A stretch of 64,000 nucleotides of DNA, from NCBI GenBank assembly GCA_029858965.1, contig JAOUDZ010000002.1:1-64000 (forward strand). The letters run 5' to 3'. Of the stretch, positions 15,652 through 25,099 are shown piece after piece (position 1 is the first letter of the stretch; each line of letters opens with the position of its first letter). This DNA comes from Cyclobacteriaceae bacterium. GTDB lineage: Bacteria > Bacteroidota > Bacteroidia > Cytophagales > Cyclobacteriaceae. A program made the translations under genes and the position numbers. The notes beneath the pieces were generated by a model that made no database searches, had not been told where the DNA came from, and worked only from the letters and a program-made list of their open reading frames with translations.

Positions 15652-17790
15652 GTGTACTATAATTTTTATAAAGACGTAATAATTGCTGTCTGTATAATCC
15701 TGGGGTCGGCCTTCATTTTTGATATTTACGCTCAGGACCAGCGGGCGATAGATTCCTTGCAGAATTTACTGCAGGGCAGCCAGGACGAGAAGGAAATAAT
15801 GGGCCTAAAGGTTGAATTGGGATGGTATTATCTTAACCGCAATGATGCTAAAGCCTACAAGTATTCTTTCGAAGGGTATGAGTTAGCCATGCAATTTGGT
15901 GACTCTGCTAAAATGGTAAAGGCAGGTAGGGTAGCAGGGCAGGCCCTGCGAAGACTGGACCGGTTGCAGGAATCTATTGATCTTCTTACTGCAGTACTGC
16001 CGATAGCAAAACGCAATCAAATTATGGAGGAGTATAAAAAGATTCTAAATAGTCTAGCACTTGCACACACTTTCAAGGCTGAATATGATATAGCATTGAA
16101 ATACAATTTTCAATCCCTTGTTATCCGTGAATCTGAAGGTGACAAAAAGGAGATCAGCACCACGCTCAACAATATCGGCCTTGTGTACTTTAAGCTTCAC
16201 AACTATGAAGGTGCGCTGAAATACTATAATCAATGCTTATCCTTAAAGAGAGAGGTTAGAGACACAACGAACATGGAGCTGCTTTATACGAATCTTGGCC
16301 TTTGTTATCTTCACTTGAAAAAATATAAGGAAGCGAAAGACTATACTCTTCAAGCGCTCGCATTTTGCGGGACCAAATGCGATGATGATATTATTATTAC
16401 AAGTGAATTTGGTCTCGGGGTATCCTCCTATTGGATGGGGAACTACCATGATGCAGTGGAGCATTTGAATAAATCATTAGCTGTTGCTGGACGCAAAGGC
16501 GATAAAAGATGGCAGGCTGAAAACCTTGTTTATCTTGGACTTGTTTCGATTGACAATAACGAAAAGGATTACGCTGGAGCTATTAAATATTTGAACGAGG
16601 CTGATTCAATTGCTCAGAAAGCGGGATACAATCAAATATTGATAGAAACCTACAGGCACTTTTCAAAACTTTACAATCAGACGGAAGATTTTAAGAAGGA
16701 GGCCTTTTATCAGAAAAAGTATATTCAGCTTGCTGACAGCCTTATCGGACAAGAGTTGGTTAAGAATATTGGCAAGATTCAGGCTGACTATGAAGAACGC
16801 GAAAATATTGCTACCATCGCTTCGAAGGAAGTACTCATAAAGCAACAACGCGACCTAAATGTAGCAGTGGCTGTGATCGCTTTGCTTGCAGGGTTGTTGA
16901 TACTGGTGCTTCAATTTGGTAATCGAAACATAAAGCGTGTTAATGCAAAGTTGTCTGAAGCAAAGGAGGTCATTCAGAAGCAAAATCAAGAGCTGGAAAA
17001 CAAGAACCGGGAGTTGGATATTGAAGTTGATAAGAAAACTGTGGATCTTGCCAGCGCAAATCAGTCACTTAAACAAGTGAACGAAGAGCTGGATAATTTC
17101 ATTTATAAAACATCCCACGATATCAGGGGGCCGCTTGCTAGCCTGAAGGGAATGTGTAATGTCGCACTCCTGGATGTAACTGACCCTGTGGCGTTGGACT
17201 ATTTACGTAAGTTGGATACAACTGCGGAACGTCTCAATTCGATTTTGACGCGCCTTGTTATTATCAACCAGATTAATAACTCAAAACTCTCCAGTGAAAG
17301 GATTGACTTCAAAGCTATTGTAAATGATGTGCTGATGCTAGAGAAGAAAAAAGGTCTTCCGCCAGATCTCAAAATAGACATCGATATTGATCCTGAAGCA
17401 TCGATTGAATCGGACAAAGAATTGGTCAGAATTGTGTTGGAAAATCTAATTGATAATGCTATTAAGTTTTACAACGATTCCGAACGGGTGGATTCGTTCT
17501 TAGATATCCATATTAGCCAGATGGATAATGATAGTGTAAAAGTAAGGGTAGTTGACAATGGGATTGGAATAAGTGAATCGAATCCCGGAAAACTTTTTCA
17601 AATGTTTTCTAGAGCTTCAGAGCGCTCTGAGACAGGAGGTATCGGCTTATATATTACGAAGACCGCGACCGAAAAAATTGGCGGAAAGATTGGTCTACTG
17701 ACAACGCCTGAAGGATATACAGAATTCTACGTAATATTCCCTGCAATGCCCAATTTGACGTCAGAAAAGTTAAAGTATTACGCAGTGTAA
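15652..17790 (+). CDS. TPR-repeat sensor histidine kinase
   Basis: A 712-residue kinase starting at GTG. An N-terminal hydrophobic segment (about residues 8-24) ends in IYAQ, a likely signal peptide. It is followed by a sensor region of about seven TPR-like repeats (residues 30-360, e.g. STTLNNIGLVYFKLHNYEGA and LYTNLGLCYLHLKKYKEA). A single membrane helix lies near 400-420, then a coiled-coil linker and the kinase core: H-box YKTSHDIRGPLASLKG (His about 486), N-box ENLIDNAIKF, G1 VVDNGIGI and G2 GGIGLYITKTA. The predicted topology puts the TPR domain in the periplasm. No receiver or DNA-binding domain is present and its partner regulator is not adjacent. Confidence 0.9.
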   Translation: MYYNFYKDVIIAVCIILGSAFIFDIYAQDQRAIDSLQNLLQGSQDEKEIMGLKVELGWYYLNRNDAKAYKYSFEGYELAMQFGDSAKMVKAGRVAGQALRRLDRLQESIDLLTAVLPIAKRNQIMEEYKKILNSLALAHTFKAEYDIALKYNFQSLVIRESEGDKKEISTTLNNIGLVYFKLHNYEGALKYYNQCLSLKREVRDTTNMELLYTNLGLCYLHLKKYKEAKDYTLQALAFCGTKCDDDIIITSEFGLGVSSYWMGNYHDAVEHLNKSLAVAGRKGDKRWQAENLVYLGLVSIDNNEKDYAGAIKYLNEADSIAQKAGYNQILIETYRHFSKLYNQTEDFKKEAFYQKKYIQLADSLIGQELVKNIGKIQADYEERENIATIASKEVLIKQQRDLNVAVAVIALLAGLLILVLQFGNRNIKRVNAKLSEAKEVIQKQNQELENKNRELDIEVDKKTVDLASANQSLKQVNEELDNFIYKTSHDIRGPLASLKGMCNVALLDVTDPVALDYLRKLDTTAERLNSILTRLVIINQINNSKLSSERIDFKAIVNDVLMLEKKKGLPPDLKIDIDIDPEASIESDKELVRIVLENLIDNAIKFYNDSERVDSFLDIHISQMDNDSVKVRVVDNGIGISESNPGKLFQMFSRASERSETGGIGLYITKTATEKIGGKIGLLTTPEGYTEFYVIFPAMPNLTSEKLKYYAV

Positions 17791-18004
17791 CAGTTTTTCT
17801 GAGATAATGACAAATCTGCCTTGATACCCATTCAGCTCATACGATCGATGTACGGATACGGGATCAAAAATCGTTTTTCGTCGACTGCCACTAAAATTTA
17901 AGGCCTGCAATTTTAAGGCGCAAAATACTGATCTTGCTTTGAAATTTTTTTAGCTCCATTTCTCTTATCATCTTTGCGAACTACTTCGCATTCTCAATTT
18001 TGTC

Positions 18005-20107
18005 ATGAAAGAATTCAAACGTTATACGGTTACCGCTGCATTACCATATGCCAATGGTCCTAAGCATATTGGACATTTAGCGGGTGCTTATATACCTGCA
18101 GATGTTTACGTTCGTTATCTTCGGTCAATGGGAAAGGATGTGCTCTTCGTTAGTGGTAGCGATGAGCATGGTACTGCTATCCCAAATCAGGCGCTAAAAG
18201 AGAAGACAACATCTCGTGCCATTATCGACAAATACCATGTGCAGATACGTGATTGTTTCCGAAAACTGGGTATCGCTTTCGATATCTATCACAGAACCAG
18301 CGAACCCATTCATCATGAGACATCTCAGGAAATTTTCCTCAATATGTTCAACAAAGGGCTGTTGGATGAGGAAATTTCTGAACAATACTATGACGACGAG
18401 GCAAAGGCTTTTTTGGCGGACCGATATATTGTAGGAACCTGCCCTAGGTGTGGTCACACCAATGCTTACGGAGATCAATGTGAAAAATGTGGGTCAACGC
18501 TGAGTCCGCGCGAATTGATAAATCCGCGCTCGACTTTAACGGGGAATGTGCCAGCGTTGCGCGAAACGAAACATTGGTATTTGCCACTAGAAAAATATGA
18601 GCACTGGCTGCAGGAATGGATATTGAAAGGTCATGCTAAAGATTGGAAAGTGAATGTTTATGGGCAATGCAAATCCTGGATCGATGCTGGCCTACAGTCG
18701 AGAGCGATGACCCGAGATCTTGATTGGGGTATAAAAGTTCCTTTGCCTGAAGCAGAAGGAAAAGTCTTGTATGTGTGGTTTGACGCTCCAATAGGATATA
18801 TTTCAGCCACACGTGCATTTTTTCGGGAAGTAAGTTTGGGTAAGCTAGAATTTGCGCAGCCTCAGCGTTCCTTTGGGTTAGTACAGCCAGAGGACTGGAA
18901 GAAATACTGGCAGGACAAGGAAACTAAGCTGGTGCATTTTATCGGCAAGGACAATATCGTGTTTCATTGTATCATTTTTCCCATCATGTTGCATGCCCAC
19001 GGAGATTATATTGTACCTGACAACGTTCCTGCCAACGAGTTTATGAATCTGGAAGGCGATAAGATGTCTACCAGCCGTGGCTGGTCAATTGAAATGCATG
19101 AATATCTGGAAGACTTCCCGGATAAACCTGACGTACTGCGGTATTGCCTACTGGCTAACCTCCCGGAAACGAAGGACAGTGAATTTACCTGGAAGGATTT
19201 TCAGTCACGCAACAACAACGAGTTAGTAGCCATTCTTGGAAATTTCGTTAACAGGGCGCTTGTGCTTACCCAGAAATATTTCGATAACAAAGTACCTCAT
19301 AGAAGCACGCTGGACACCATAGATATTAAAGCCATAGAGGTTTTGAGGGTCCTGCCTTCGCGGATCGCCCAATCGTTAGAGTATTTCCATTTTCGTGAGG
19401 CTACAGCCGGCCTATTGGATCTGGCTCGATTGGGGAATAAATATCTGGCAGATACGGAACCTTGGAAACTTATCAAAAGCGATCCAGTGCGGGTGGGAAC
19501 GATCTTGAACCTTGCCTTACAAATAGTTGCCAATTTGGGTATTGTAGCTGAACCATTCTTACCCTTCAGTGCTAAAAAGATTAACGAGATGCTTAATCGC
19601 AAACCGGAAACTTGGATTGATGCAGGCTCAGATGTGCTGATGGCGGAGGGACATGCGCTAGGCGTCTCGAGCTTACTTTTTGAGAAAATTGAAGATGGTG
19701 TGATTGTACAACAGTTAGAGAAATTACATAATAAGAAATTAGGAATTGAAACTGAAGTTTATTCCAGTATGCCGTTGAAAGATGAAATTACATTTGATGA
19801 TTTTGCTAAACTTGATATTCGAGTAGGTAATGTGCTGAAGGCAGAGAAAATGGAAAAATCGAGCAAGTTGTTGAAACTTATCGTTGATACAGGTGTAGAT
19901 CATCGGACTATATTGAGCGGTATTGCCCAACACTATACTCCGGAAGAGATGGTTGGAAAACAAGTTACATTGATTGCAAACCTAAAACCCCGAAAGATGA
20001 TGGGGATTGAATCGCAAGGAATGATTTTGATGGCGGAAGATGCAAAGGGTAAGCTGAAGTTCTTACAACCTTCGGATATTGTTTCTCCAGGTGCAGTGGT
20101 GAGTTAG
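18005..20107 (+). CDS. metG: Methionine-tRNA ligase
   Basis: This is a class I aminoacyl-tRNA synthetase of 700 residues. It has PYANGPKHIGHLAG (HIGH motif, about residues 14-27), the zinc knuckle CPRCGHTNAYGDQCEKC (about 145-161), and EGDKMSTSRGW (KMSKS motif, about 350). It ends in a C-terminal tRNA-binding (EMAP/Arc1p-like) domain from about residue 590 (FDDFAKLDIRVGNVLKAE). This long, two-domain form is usual in Bacteroidota. It sits alone, with a gap of over 200 bp on each side. A near-match to the -7 element (CATCTTTG) lies about 30 bp upstream. Confidence 0.98.
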   Translation: MKEFKRYTVTAALPYANGPKHIGHLAGAYIPADVYVRYLRSMGKDVLFVSGSDEHGTAIPNQALKEKTTSRAIIDKYHVQIRDCFRKLGIAFDIYHRTSEPIHHETSQEIFLNMFNKGLLDEEISEQYYDDEAKAFLADRYIVGTCPRCGHTNAYGDQCEKCGSTLSPRELINPRSTLTGNVPALRETKHWYLPLEKYEHWLQEWILKGHAKDWKVNVYGQCKSWIDAGLQSRAMTRDLDWGIKVPLPEAEGKVLYVWFDAPIGYISATRAFFREVSLGKLEFAQPQRSFGLVQPEDWKKYWQDKETKLVHFIGKDNIVFHCIIFPIMLHAHGDYIVPDNVPANEFMNLEGDKMSTSRGWSIEMHEYLEDFPDKPDVLRYCLLANLPETKDSEFTWKDFQSRNNNELVAILGNFVNRALVLTQKYFDNKVPHRSTLDTIDIKAIEVLRVLPSRIAQSLEYFHFREATAGLLDLARLGNKYLADTEPWKLIKSDPVRVGTILNLALQIVANLGIVAEPFLPFSAKKINEMLNRKPETWIDAGSDVLMAEGHALGVSSLLFEKIEDGVIVQQLEKLHNKKLGIETEVYSSMPLKDEITFDDFAKLDIRVGNVLKAEKMEKSSKLLKLIVDTGVDHRTILSGIAQHYTPEEMVGKQVTLIANLKPRKMMGIESQGMILMAEDAKGKLKFLQPSDIVSPGAVVS

Positions 20108-20410
20108 GCGATAGTAGTAGAACAAGTGCAGGACAAACCACGCTGTAAAATAACGCACAAAAGAGTGGCTTAGCGCCCTGCAAATGCTCTACATTTTTTT
20201 GTTATACCTTGATAGTCTTGAATACCTAGTTTGTTTCTTTCCTGGACAGTTAGGTTTTTTTCTTCGAAAAATCCGCATAAAAAATGGATGTAATATCATC
20301 AACTTGCAGATTATCAGGAAAACCAGACAGTTGAATTGTCAGGTTTTCCTGATTGATGCCTGGTTACTACCTGGAGATATTCAGCAAAGTATTAGTTTTG
20401 AGGATAGCAT
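20108..20410. other. Intergenic region, 303 bp
   Basis: No convincing gene. It contains a T-rich stretch near 20240-20265 and a long palindrome at 20313-20353 (listed separately) about 58 bp before the response-regulator start. Possible short frames here lack a plausible composition. Confidence 0.5.
20313..20353. repeat. 41-bp palindrome with 12-bp perfect arms
   Basis: ATCAGGAAAACC (20313-20324) is the exact reverse complement of GGTTTTCCTGAT (20342-20353). Within the 17-base centre, GACA/TGTC continues the pairing after one A-A mismatch. As RNA this would fold into a long hairpin in either direction. No T tract follows on the plus strand, so it is not a standard terminator for metG. It may be an operator or a 5'-leader structure of the response regulator gene. 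Confidence 0.7.
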
Positions 20411-21040
20411 ATGAGAAAACTAAACTTCTTATTGGTGGAGGACGAAGCACTAATCAGGGAAGGTCTCCGCGCACTATTGGAAAAGGAAAGCTTCGTAAAA
20501 CGGATTTATGAAGCATCCGATGCGAGAGAATTTGCGGAAAAGATTAAGCTGGGCATTGATATCGTTCTTATGGATTTTCGACTTCCGGATACAAATGGGC
20601 TTGATCTCATTACGACCCTAAAAAGAGATCAGCATCAGGCTAAAGTAATTGTCCTTACAGGACTTGAAGGCACTGAGCTTATCTTGAATTTGCTTAAGTC
20701 TGGAGTGCATGGGATTGTCTACAAGTTGGCTGGCTATGCAGAAATTCTTAATACGATAAACAGGGTAGTGGAAACTGGAAGTTTTTTTTCCCAAAAGATA
20801 ATGGGTGTTATCGAAGCTAATGCACATAGGTGGGATGTTGTTCCTCCTGTTACTCTAAATTTACATGAGCGTGAATTGCTGAAAGCGATAGCTAGTGGGT
20901 TAACGACCAAAGAGATCGCATCCTTCTTAAAAATGAGTGAAGCCACCGCCGAAACATACCGCATAAGACTTATTAGGAAAGTTGGCGTTCATAACACGGC
21001 TGGATTAGTTGCCTATGGTTATCAGAACGGAATATTATGA
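20411..21040 (+). CDS. NarL/FixJ-type response regulator
   Basis: A 209-residue two-domain regulator. The receiver domain (1-120) has the acidic pocket VEDEA (residues 9-13), the phospho-acceptor Asp in VLMDFRLPD (Asp 55), the switch Thr in VLTGLEG and the conserved Lys in VYKLAG. The C-terminal LuxR-type HTH (about 145-200) reads LHERELLKAIASGLTTKEIA and SEATAETYRIRLIRKVGV. It should bind DNA when phosphorylated. The nearest orphan kinase is the TPR kinase 2.6 kb upstream on the same strand, a plausible but unproven partner. A 41-bp palindrome lies in its leader. Confidence 0.93.
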   Translation: MRKLNFLLVEDEALIREGLRALLEKESFVKRIYEASDAREFAEKIKLGIDIVLMDFRLPDTNGLDLITTLKRDQHQAKVIVLTGLEGTELILNLLKSGVHGIVYKLAGYAEILNTINRVVETGSFFSQKIMGVIEANAHRWDVVPPVTLNLHERELLKAIASGLTTKEIASFLKMSEATAETYRIRLIRKVGVHNTAGLVAYGYQNGIL

Positions 21041-21088
21041 AGTATTTTGCACGCCTGGTTAATCAGACTAGCAATAAAATAGGGTGGC

Positions 21089-22084
21089 CTAATCCCTTAA
21101 TTTCACTCTTACAAGGTACATGTCTGCGGTAATATAAAGTGTTTTTTCGTCCGTAGAAAAGCCGCAGTTCGAGACGTTTTCCGTTATCCTTATTTTTCCC
21201 AATAATTTCCCATATTGATTGAATATCCATACTCCGCCAGGGCCAGATGCAAAAACATTACCATTCTTGTCGACCTTCAGTCCATCGGGAAGACCCGGCT
21301 CAGATTTTGCAGCCTCCCGGGCATCATGGAAAATACGGGCGTTAATAATAGAATCGTTTTCTGATAGATCGAACGCGTACCAAAGCGCTTTTTCAGGATC
21401 GGAGTTTGCTACCAGCAAGGTTTTTTCTCCAGGGAGAAATGCGATACCATTGGGCCGCGTAACACTGTCTGTGAGGAGTGATGTCCTGCCTCCTGATGCC
21501 CTATAAACGCCGTTGAACGGGATTTCTTTTATGGTAGACTCCGCTTGCCGTGGTAGGCCATACGGCGGGTCTGTGAAGAACAAATCACCTTTCTTGTTAA
21601 AGACGGCATCGTTCGGACTATTAAGCTTCTTGCCTTCAAAATTGTCAGAAATTGTGATAAAGCTAGGTCGTGGGGCATTAATTGGCGCATCCATCAATGA
21701 CACGCGCCGATCGCCATGTTGGCAAAGTACAAGCTTACCTTCATTGTTCAAGGTTAATCCATTGGAGCCTTCTTCTCCTGAATAGGGTGAATTGCTTCCT
21801 GTATATCCCGAGGTCGTTAGGTAAACTTCTTTTCCTCCTGCAGCTGACCATTTATAAACAATATTCTCAGGAACATCTGAGAAAATCAACATTTGCTGAT
21901 CTTCAATCCAGAGCGGCCCTTCGCTCCAATTGAAGCCATCAGCTATAACCTCAACTTTGGCGTTTGTATTGACAATGGCGTCTAACGCAGGATCAATCCT
22001 TTCTATAGTTCCAATTGTTTTTACTTCCTTTTGCGTGCAGGAAAATGCGGCAATAAGCAGGGCACTCGCAGTGATATATTTCAT
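21089..22084 (-). CDS. SMP-30/gluconolactonase-like lipoprotein
   Basis: A 331-residue beta-propeller protein. It starts MKYITASALLIAAFSCTQK, a lipoprotein signal with Cys at residue 16. Family blocks include NWSEGPLWIEDQQMLIFSDVPEN (N-terminal strand with metal-binding Glu), NDAVFNKKGDLFFTDPPYGL (metal-binding Asn/Asp) and GLPDGLKVDKNGNVFASGPGG (catalytic Asp). These fit the calcium/zinc lactonases of the SMP-30 family, which open sugar lactones. The substrate is not determinable. The ATG at 22084 was chosen because it begins the lipoprotein signal. It lies downstream of an unknown membrane protein on the same strand. Confidence 0.88.
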   Translation of the reverse strand: MKYITASALLIAAFSCTQKEVKTIGTIERIDPALDAIVNTNAKVEVIADGFNWSEGPLWIEDQQMLIFSDVPENIVYKWSAAGGKEVYLTTSGYTGSNSPYSGEEGSNGLTLNNEGKLVLCQHGDRRVSLMDAPINAPRPSFITISDNFEGKKLNSPNDAVFNKKGDLFFTDPPYGLPRQAESTIKEIPFNGVYRASGGRTSLLTDSVTRPNGIAFLPGEKTLLVANSDPEKALWYAFDLSENDSIINARIFHDAREAAKSEPGLPDGLKVDKNGNVFASGPGGVWIFNQYGKLLGKIRITENVSNCGFSTDEKTLYITADMYLVRVKLRD

Positions 22085-22164
22085 ACAAGAGGTTTTTTCA
22101 TTTGAAATTATGATAATTAAGATAAGAACTAAAAGTATGAGGTAAGATATCAGCCAGCCTGTCC

Positions 22165-22875
22165 CTACTTTTTGGTTAGTAGTTGCCTTAAGGAAGCAAG
22201 GTGTAACCCGTAGGCCATCGGCACCAGCAATCCGGGCAACCATACTATGGGAAACTTGGCAACGATCGTGTTAGCGGGTTCATTCATAAATGCCCGCAAG
22301 GGGGTTGGCATCGAAAGGATTGCGGTTGTTACAATGTTCAGGAGTAGACCCAGACAAACTAAATTCCAGGCAACGCAGAACAGCTTTGAAATTCTTTGCT
22401 GGTGGACAAAATAGCCCACGATGGGCGCCGAGAGGCCAGACAGGACATCAAAGTTCCGGCCTTCAAAAGTCATTTGCACGGGTACGAGACTTTCCAAGAA
22501 TAGCATCCATAGCAGTATTTCGACAATAATTCGAAAGCTCTGAAGATAAATAAGGCGATAAGCGGGGATGTGCTTGAATATTTCTTTTGCAGTCTTAGTA
22601 CTGATGGCCCACGGTATACAAACTAGTGGAACAGCTAATACAATTAATTGCCTTGGTGGTAAAGTACTGAAATCACTTAGGAGCCCTGAAAGCGAAAGCG
22701 TACTGATGAGAACCGTCCACACGATTAATACGATAAGTGTATTTCTATAGATCCTCTTTTTCTTATCCAATGGAAAATTGGATTTTTTTAGACCTTTTTG
22801 GAATTGGGTGAACAGTAAGAAGTAAACGATGAACGTTGTAGCGACAAATCCCAGTTGGATCGTGATATAATTCAT
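22165..22875 (-). CDS. Multi-pass membrane protein of unknown function
   Basis: A 236-residue protein with about seven predicted membrane helices: residues 5-22, 45-65, 78-92, 108-130, 142-157, 163-182 and 208-227. There is a basic cytoplasmic loop near 28-43 (KKSNFPLDKKKRIYR). The segment PIVWLPGLLVPMAYGLHLASLRQL at the C-terminus is similar to multi-pass proteins I associate with Bacteroidota, but I cannot attach a family name. It has no enzyme motif. It precedes the SMP-30 gene by about 80 bp on the same strand. Confidence 0.7.
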   Translation of the reverse strand: MNYITIQLGFVATTFIVYFLLFTQFQKGLKKSNFPLDKKKRIYRNTLIVLIVWTVLISTLSLSGLLSDFSTLPPRQLIVLAVPLVCIPWAISTKTAKEIFKHIPAYRLIYLQSFRIIVEILLWMLFLESLVPVQMTFEGRNFDVLSGLSAPIVGYFVHQQRISKLFCVAWNLVCLGLLLNIVTTAILSMPTPLRAFMNEPANTIVAKFPIVWLPGLLVPMAYGLHLASLRQLLTKK

Positions 22876-22905
22876 AACATTGAAATTTCTTATGATTAAT
22901 GTAAA

Positions 22906-23391
22906 TCACCCGCTAGTTGCCCTATTAGCTGCATAGGCAATCCGCTGATCTTCCTCTTCAGACAATCCGCTGATCATCCCCCCCCAAAAAGCAGGAGGAT
23001 GATCATTCTCCCGCATAAGCTCCCCCATGAAGCCTGGTATCTTTTGGATCGCATGAGGCGGCATAGGGCTTGTTCCTTGCCATATTGGATGAGGCAGGAC
23101 TGGCGTCATCCATCCTATGGACGATATTAGTTCTCCTTCCGGCCCGCATACTGCAATTGCAAGAGCTTTCTTTATTTCCGTTGCCAGGTGTATCACGTCG
23201 TTGACTAGTTGAAGCACTTCACGGGAACCTACTTTTTTGCCTCGTAACGTGGGATACTGCGGTTGGTATGTTTTAACTATACCACAACATTCTGGAGAAG
23301 GGGGCCACCATTGTATTAGTCCCATTCGATTGTAGGCCTGCCCTTGTGCACATAGAATTAAGTATGAACTCTCAACTATCCTGATATTCAA
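22906..23391 (-). CDS. Unknown protein with a G8 tract near its 3' end
   Basis: A frame of up to 161 residues. The start is uncertain: the longest version begins at TTG (23391), while the first ATG is at 23325 and gives 139 residues. The centre reads like a small sensory or binding fold (NDVIHLATEIKKALAIAVCGPEGELISSIGW is a hydrophobic helix plus strands). No family is recognised. Near the 3' end the coding strand has eight consecutive G bases (22978-22985) and a 13-base direct repeat (22938-22950 and 22963-22975) in two different frames. The reading frame beyond the tract (GLSEEEDQRIAYAANRATSG) still looks like protein. Confidence 0.5.
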   Translation of the reverse strand: MNIRIVESSYLILCAQGQAYNRMGLIQWWPPSPECCGIVKTYQPQYPTLRGKKVGSREVLQLVNDVIHLATEIKKALAIAVCGPEGELISSIGWMTPVLPHPIWQGTSPMPPHAIQKIPGFMGELMRENDHPPAFWGGMISGLSEEEDQRIAYAANRATSG

Positions 23392-23505
23392 TTTTCTGAA
23401 AATCCCTGATTAGTGCTCGAAATCCTGACATGGGGATATATACCTGTAAAACAAATTTAATGGGATTTGTTAATTGTTGGTCAAATGAATTAAATTTATT
23501 CACTT

Positions 23506-24711
23506 ATGAAACGAAACTCTCAATTGATCCGGCATACGTTGCTCCTTATCTTCTGGTTACAGGGATTAAGTATATTTGCATCGCCATTCCCTGAGAAGTA
23601 CATTGACTCTCTTCGATTCCTTAACAGTGATAAACACTATAGCGTTGTGGAATTAGAAATGCCAAATGCCCTCTACAAGAGAGTATTGTCTATAAAAGGT
23701 CAAAAATTGACCCTTAAAAACACAGTATTGAAATTCAATGAAGACACCGTTGCAATAAAGGAAATTCATCTCCACGGCAATACAACGCTGAATTTCGAAC
23801 GGAAAAGCTTTTCGGTTGATGCTACTCAGAAAATAAAGCTTTGCAAGAAAGGCTGTAAACCCCTTGATGCCTTCTACCTGATTAGCCTTTCAATGGACAA
23901 GAACTACTTCCATAACCGTCTCTGTTTTGACTTACTGTCTGAATTGAAACTTTTTGATTTGCAGTACAAATATACAGAAGTAAAAATCAACGGAAATTCG
24001 CAAGGAATCTATCTGCTAATTCAAAGACCTCAAGACTGGAGCAAAAACATTGCGCAATCACAGTTTATCTTAAGGCGTGGTGCTAATCACGAGATTGTCA
24101 AGGAGAAGGCAAAAAAGGACCTTGATAAAGAGGTGGTTAAAGAATACCGACGTCAGTTTACTTCCATTTATAAGCTTATCCATCAGCTCTCGGGAGAAGC
24201 CCTTTATAAGGAATTAAATGAAATCTTGGATGTTGATGAATATCTCAGATGGTTAGCCTTAAACTATATCATTAAGAATGGTGACTACAGCGATGAGCTT
24301 TACTTCTACATCGACCCTGTGACCAAACGCTTCCGAATAATTCCGTGGGACTATGATGACGTCTTTAAACAGGCACCGCATGAAGGAATGGAAGTCTGGA
24401 AAAGTAAAATGAATCCGTCTTCATTAATATTTTCTTCAGAGGATGATCTGGATCTGAAGATTGCACATGATCCTTATTTGTACGCAAAATACTTGCAACA
24501 CCTGTCAACTGTAATGGATGAGTTAACCGAGGAAAAGATAGAGTCGATCATCAACGCGTTGTATCAAGATCTTTCTATTCTATACGAATCTGATGAGATT
24601 TTGGAAGCTGGATCAAAAGATGGCTACTCAACTTCACTGAAGAGGCTTCAGGATGAATTATTGATTGTTAATCAATACTTCAAGTACATGAGAATCAGTT
24701 TGAAAAAGTAG
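23506..24711 (+). CDS. CotH kinase-like protein, exported
   Basis: A 401-residue protein with a signal peptide (hydrophobic about residues 12-26, cleavage near SIFAS). The body matches the CotH family. LHGNTTLNFERKSFSVD (about 90-106) is the conserved 'GNST...KSF' block. KINGNSQGIYLLIQ is the G-Y-L-L strand. RRGANHEIVKEK and FRIIPWDYDDVF near residues 280-295 carry the conserved D-D motif of the kinase-like active site. CotH proteins are atypical protein kinases with spore-coat or extracellular substrates in characterised cases; here the substrate is unknown. It is upstream of the pigment cluster on the same strand but separated by about 390 bp. Confidence 0.82.
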   Translation: MKRNSQLIRHTLLLIFWLQGLSIFASPFPEKYIDSLRFLNSDKHYSVVELEMPNALYKRVLSIKGQKLTLKNTVLKFNEDTVAIKEIHLHGNTTLNFERKSFSVDATQKIKLCKKGCKPLDAFYLISLSMDKNYFHNRLCFDLLSELKLFDLQYKYTEVKINGNSQGIYLLIQRPQDWSKNIAQSQFILRRGANHEIVKEKAKKDLDKEVVKEYRRQFTSIYKLIHQLSGEALYKELNEILDVDEYLRWLALNYIIKNGDYSDELYFYIDPVTKRFRIIPWDYDDVFKQAPHEGMEVWKSKMNPSSLIFSSEDDLDLKIAHDPYLYAKYLQHLSTVMDELTEEKIESIINALYQDLSILYESDEILEAGSKDGYSTSLKRLQDELLIVNQYFKYMRISLKK

Positions 24712-25099
24712 TAATGCGTGATGGTTTCGTTATACCACAGCTCCTTCCTGGAATAATTCTTCAGGCAAATTAACGAAACGGTCCACCAATTTCCAGATTT
24801 GAAATCTTCATACCATGAGGGAAAGCTTTGAATGAATACGGCCCCATGCCAACTACCTATATCAACATGCTGTGCTGGTGTGCAATTGGCTCAGTAGCAA
24901 TTGAAACTTACCCTTAAAAAGGAGGGAATTTACTTTATCCTTTCATTGGATTTCTTGGTGTTTTGTCATCCACTTGTTATGGTCTTAAATCTGGAACAAA
25001 ACAAATTCCACTCATCGGTGGTTTATTCATGTGATTATTACGCTCACTTTGCTATTTTGCGCCCTTTATTCAAACTGCTAGGTAATTTCAAGGAGACTT
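24712..25099. other. Intergenic region upstream of the pigment cluster, 388 bp
   Basis: It presumably carries the main promoter of the cluster, though no perfect TANNTTTG with a matching -33 is seen. A good ribosome binding site (AAGGAG, 25090-25095) precedes the tyrosine ammonia-lyase ATG. Short frames in this stretch lack plausible protein character. Confidence 0.5.

Noticed and set aside
20184-20414. 76-codon frame between metG and the response regulator
   Set aside because: It runs through the palindrome and overlaps the regulator's start. Its protein is unlike any domain and is rich in residues expected from AT-rich DNA.
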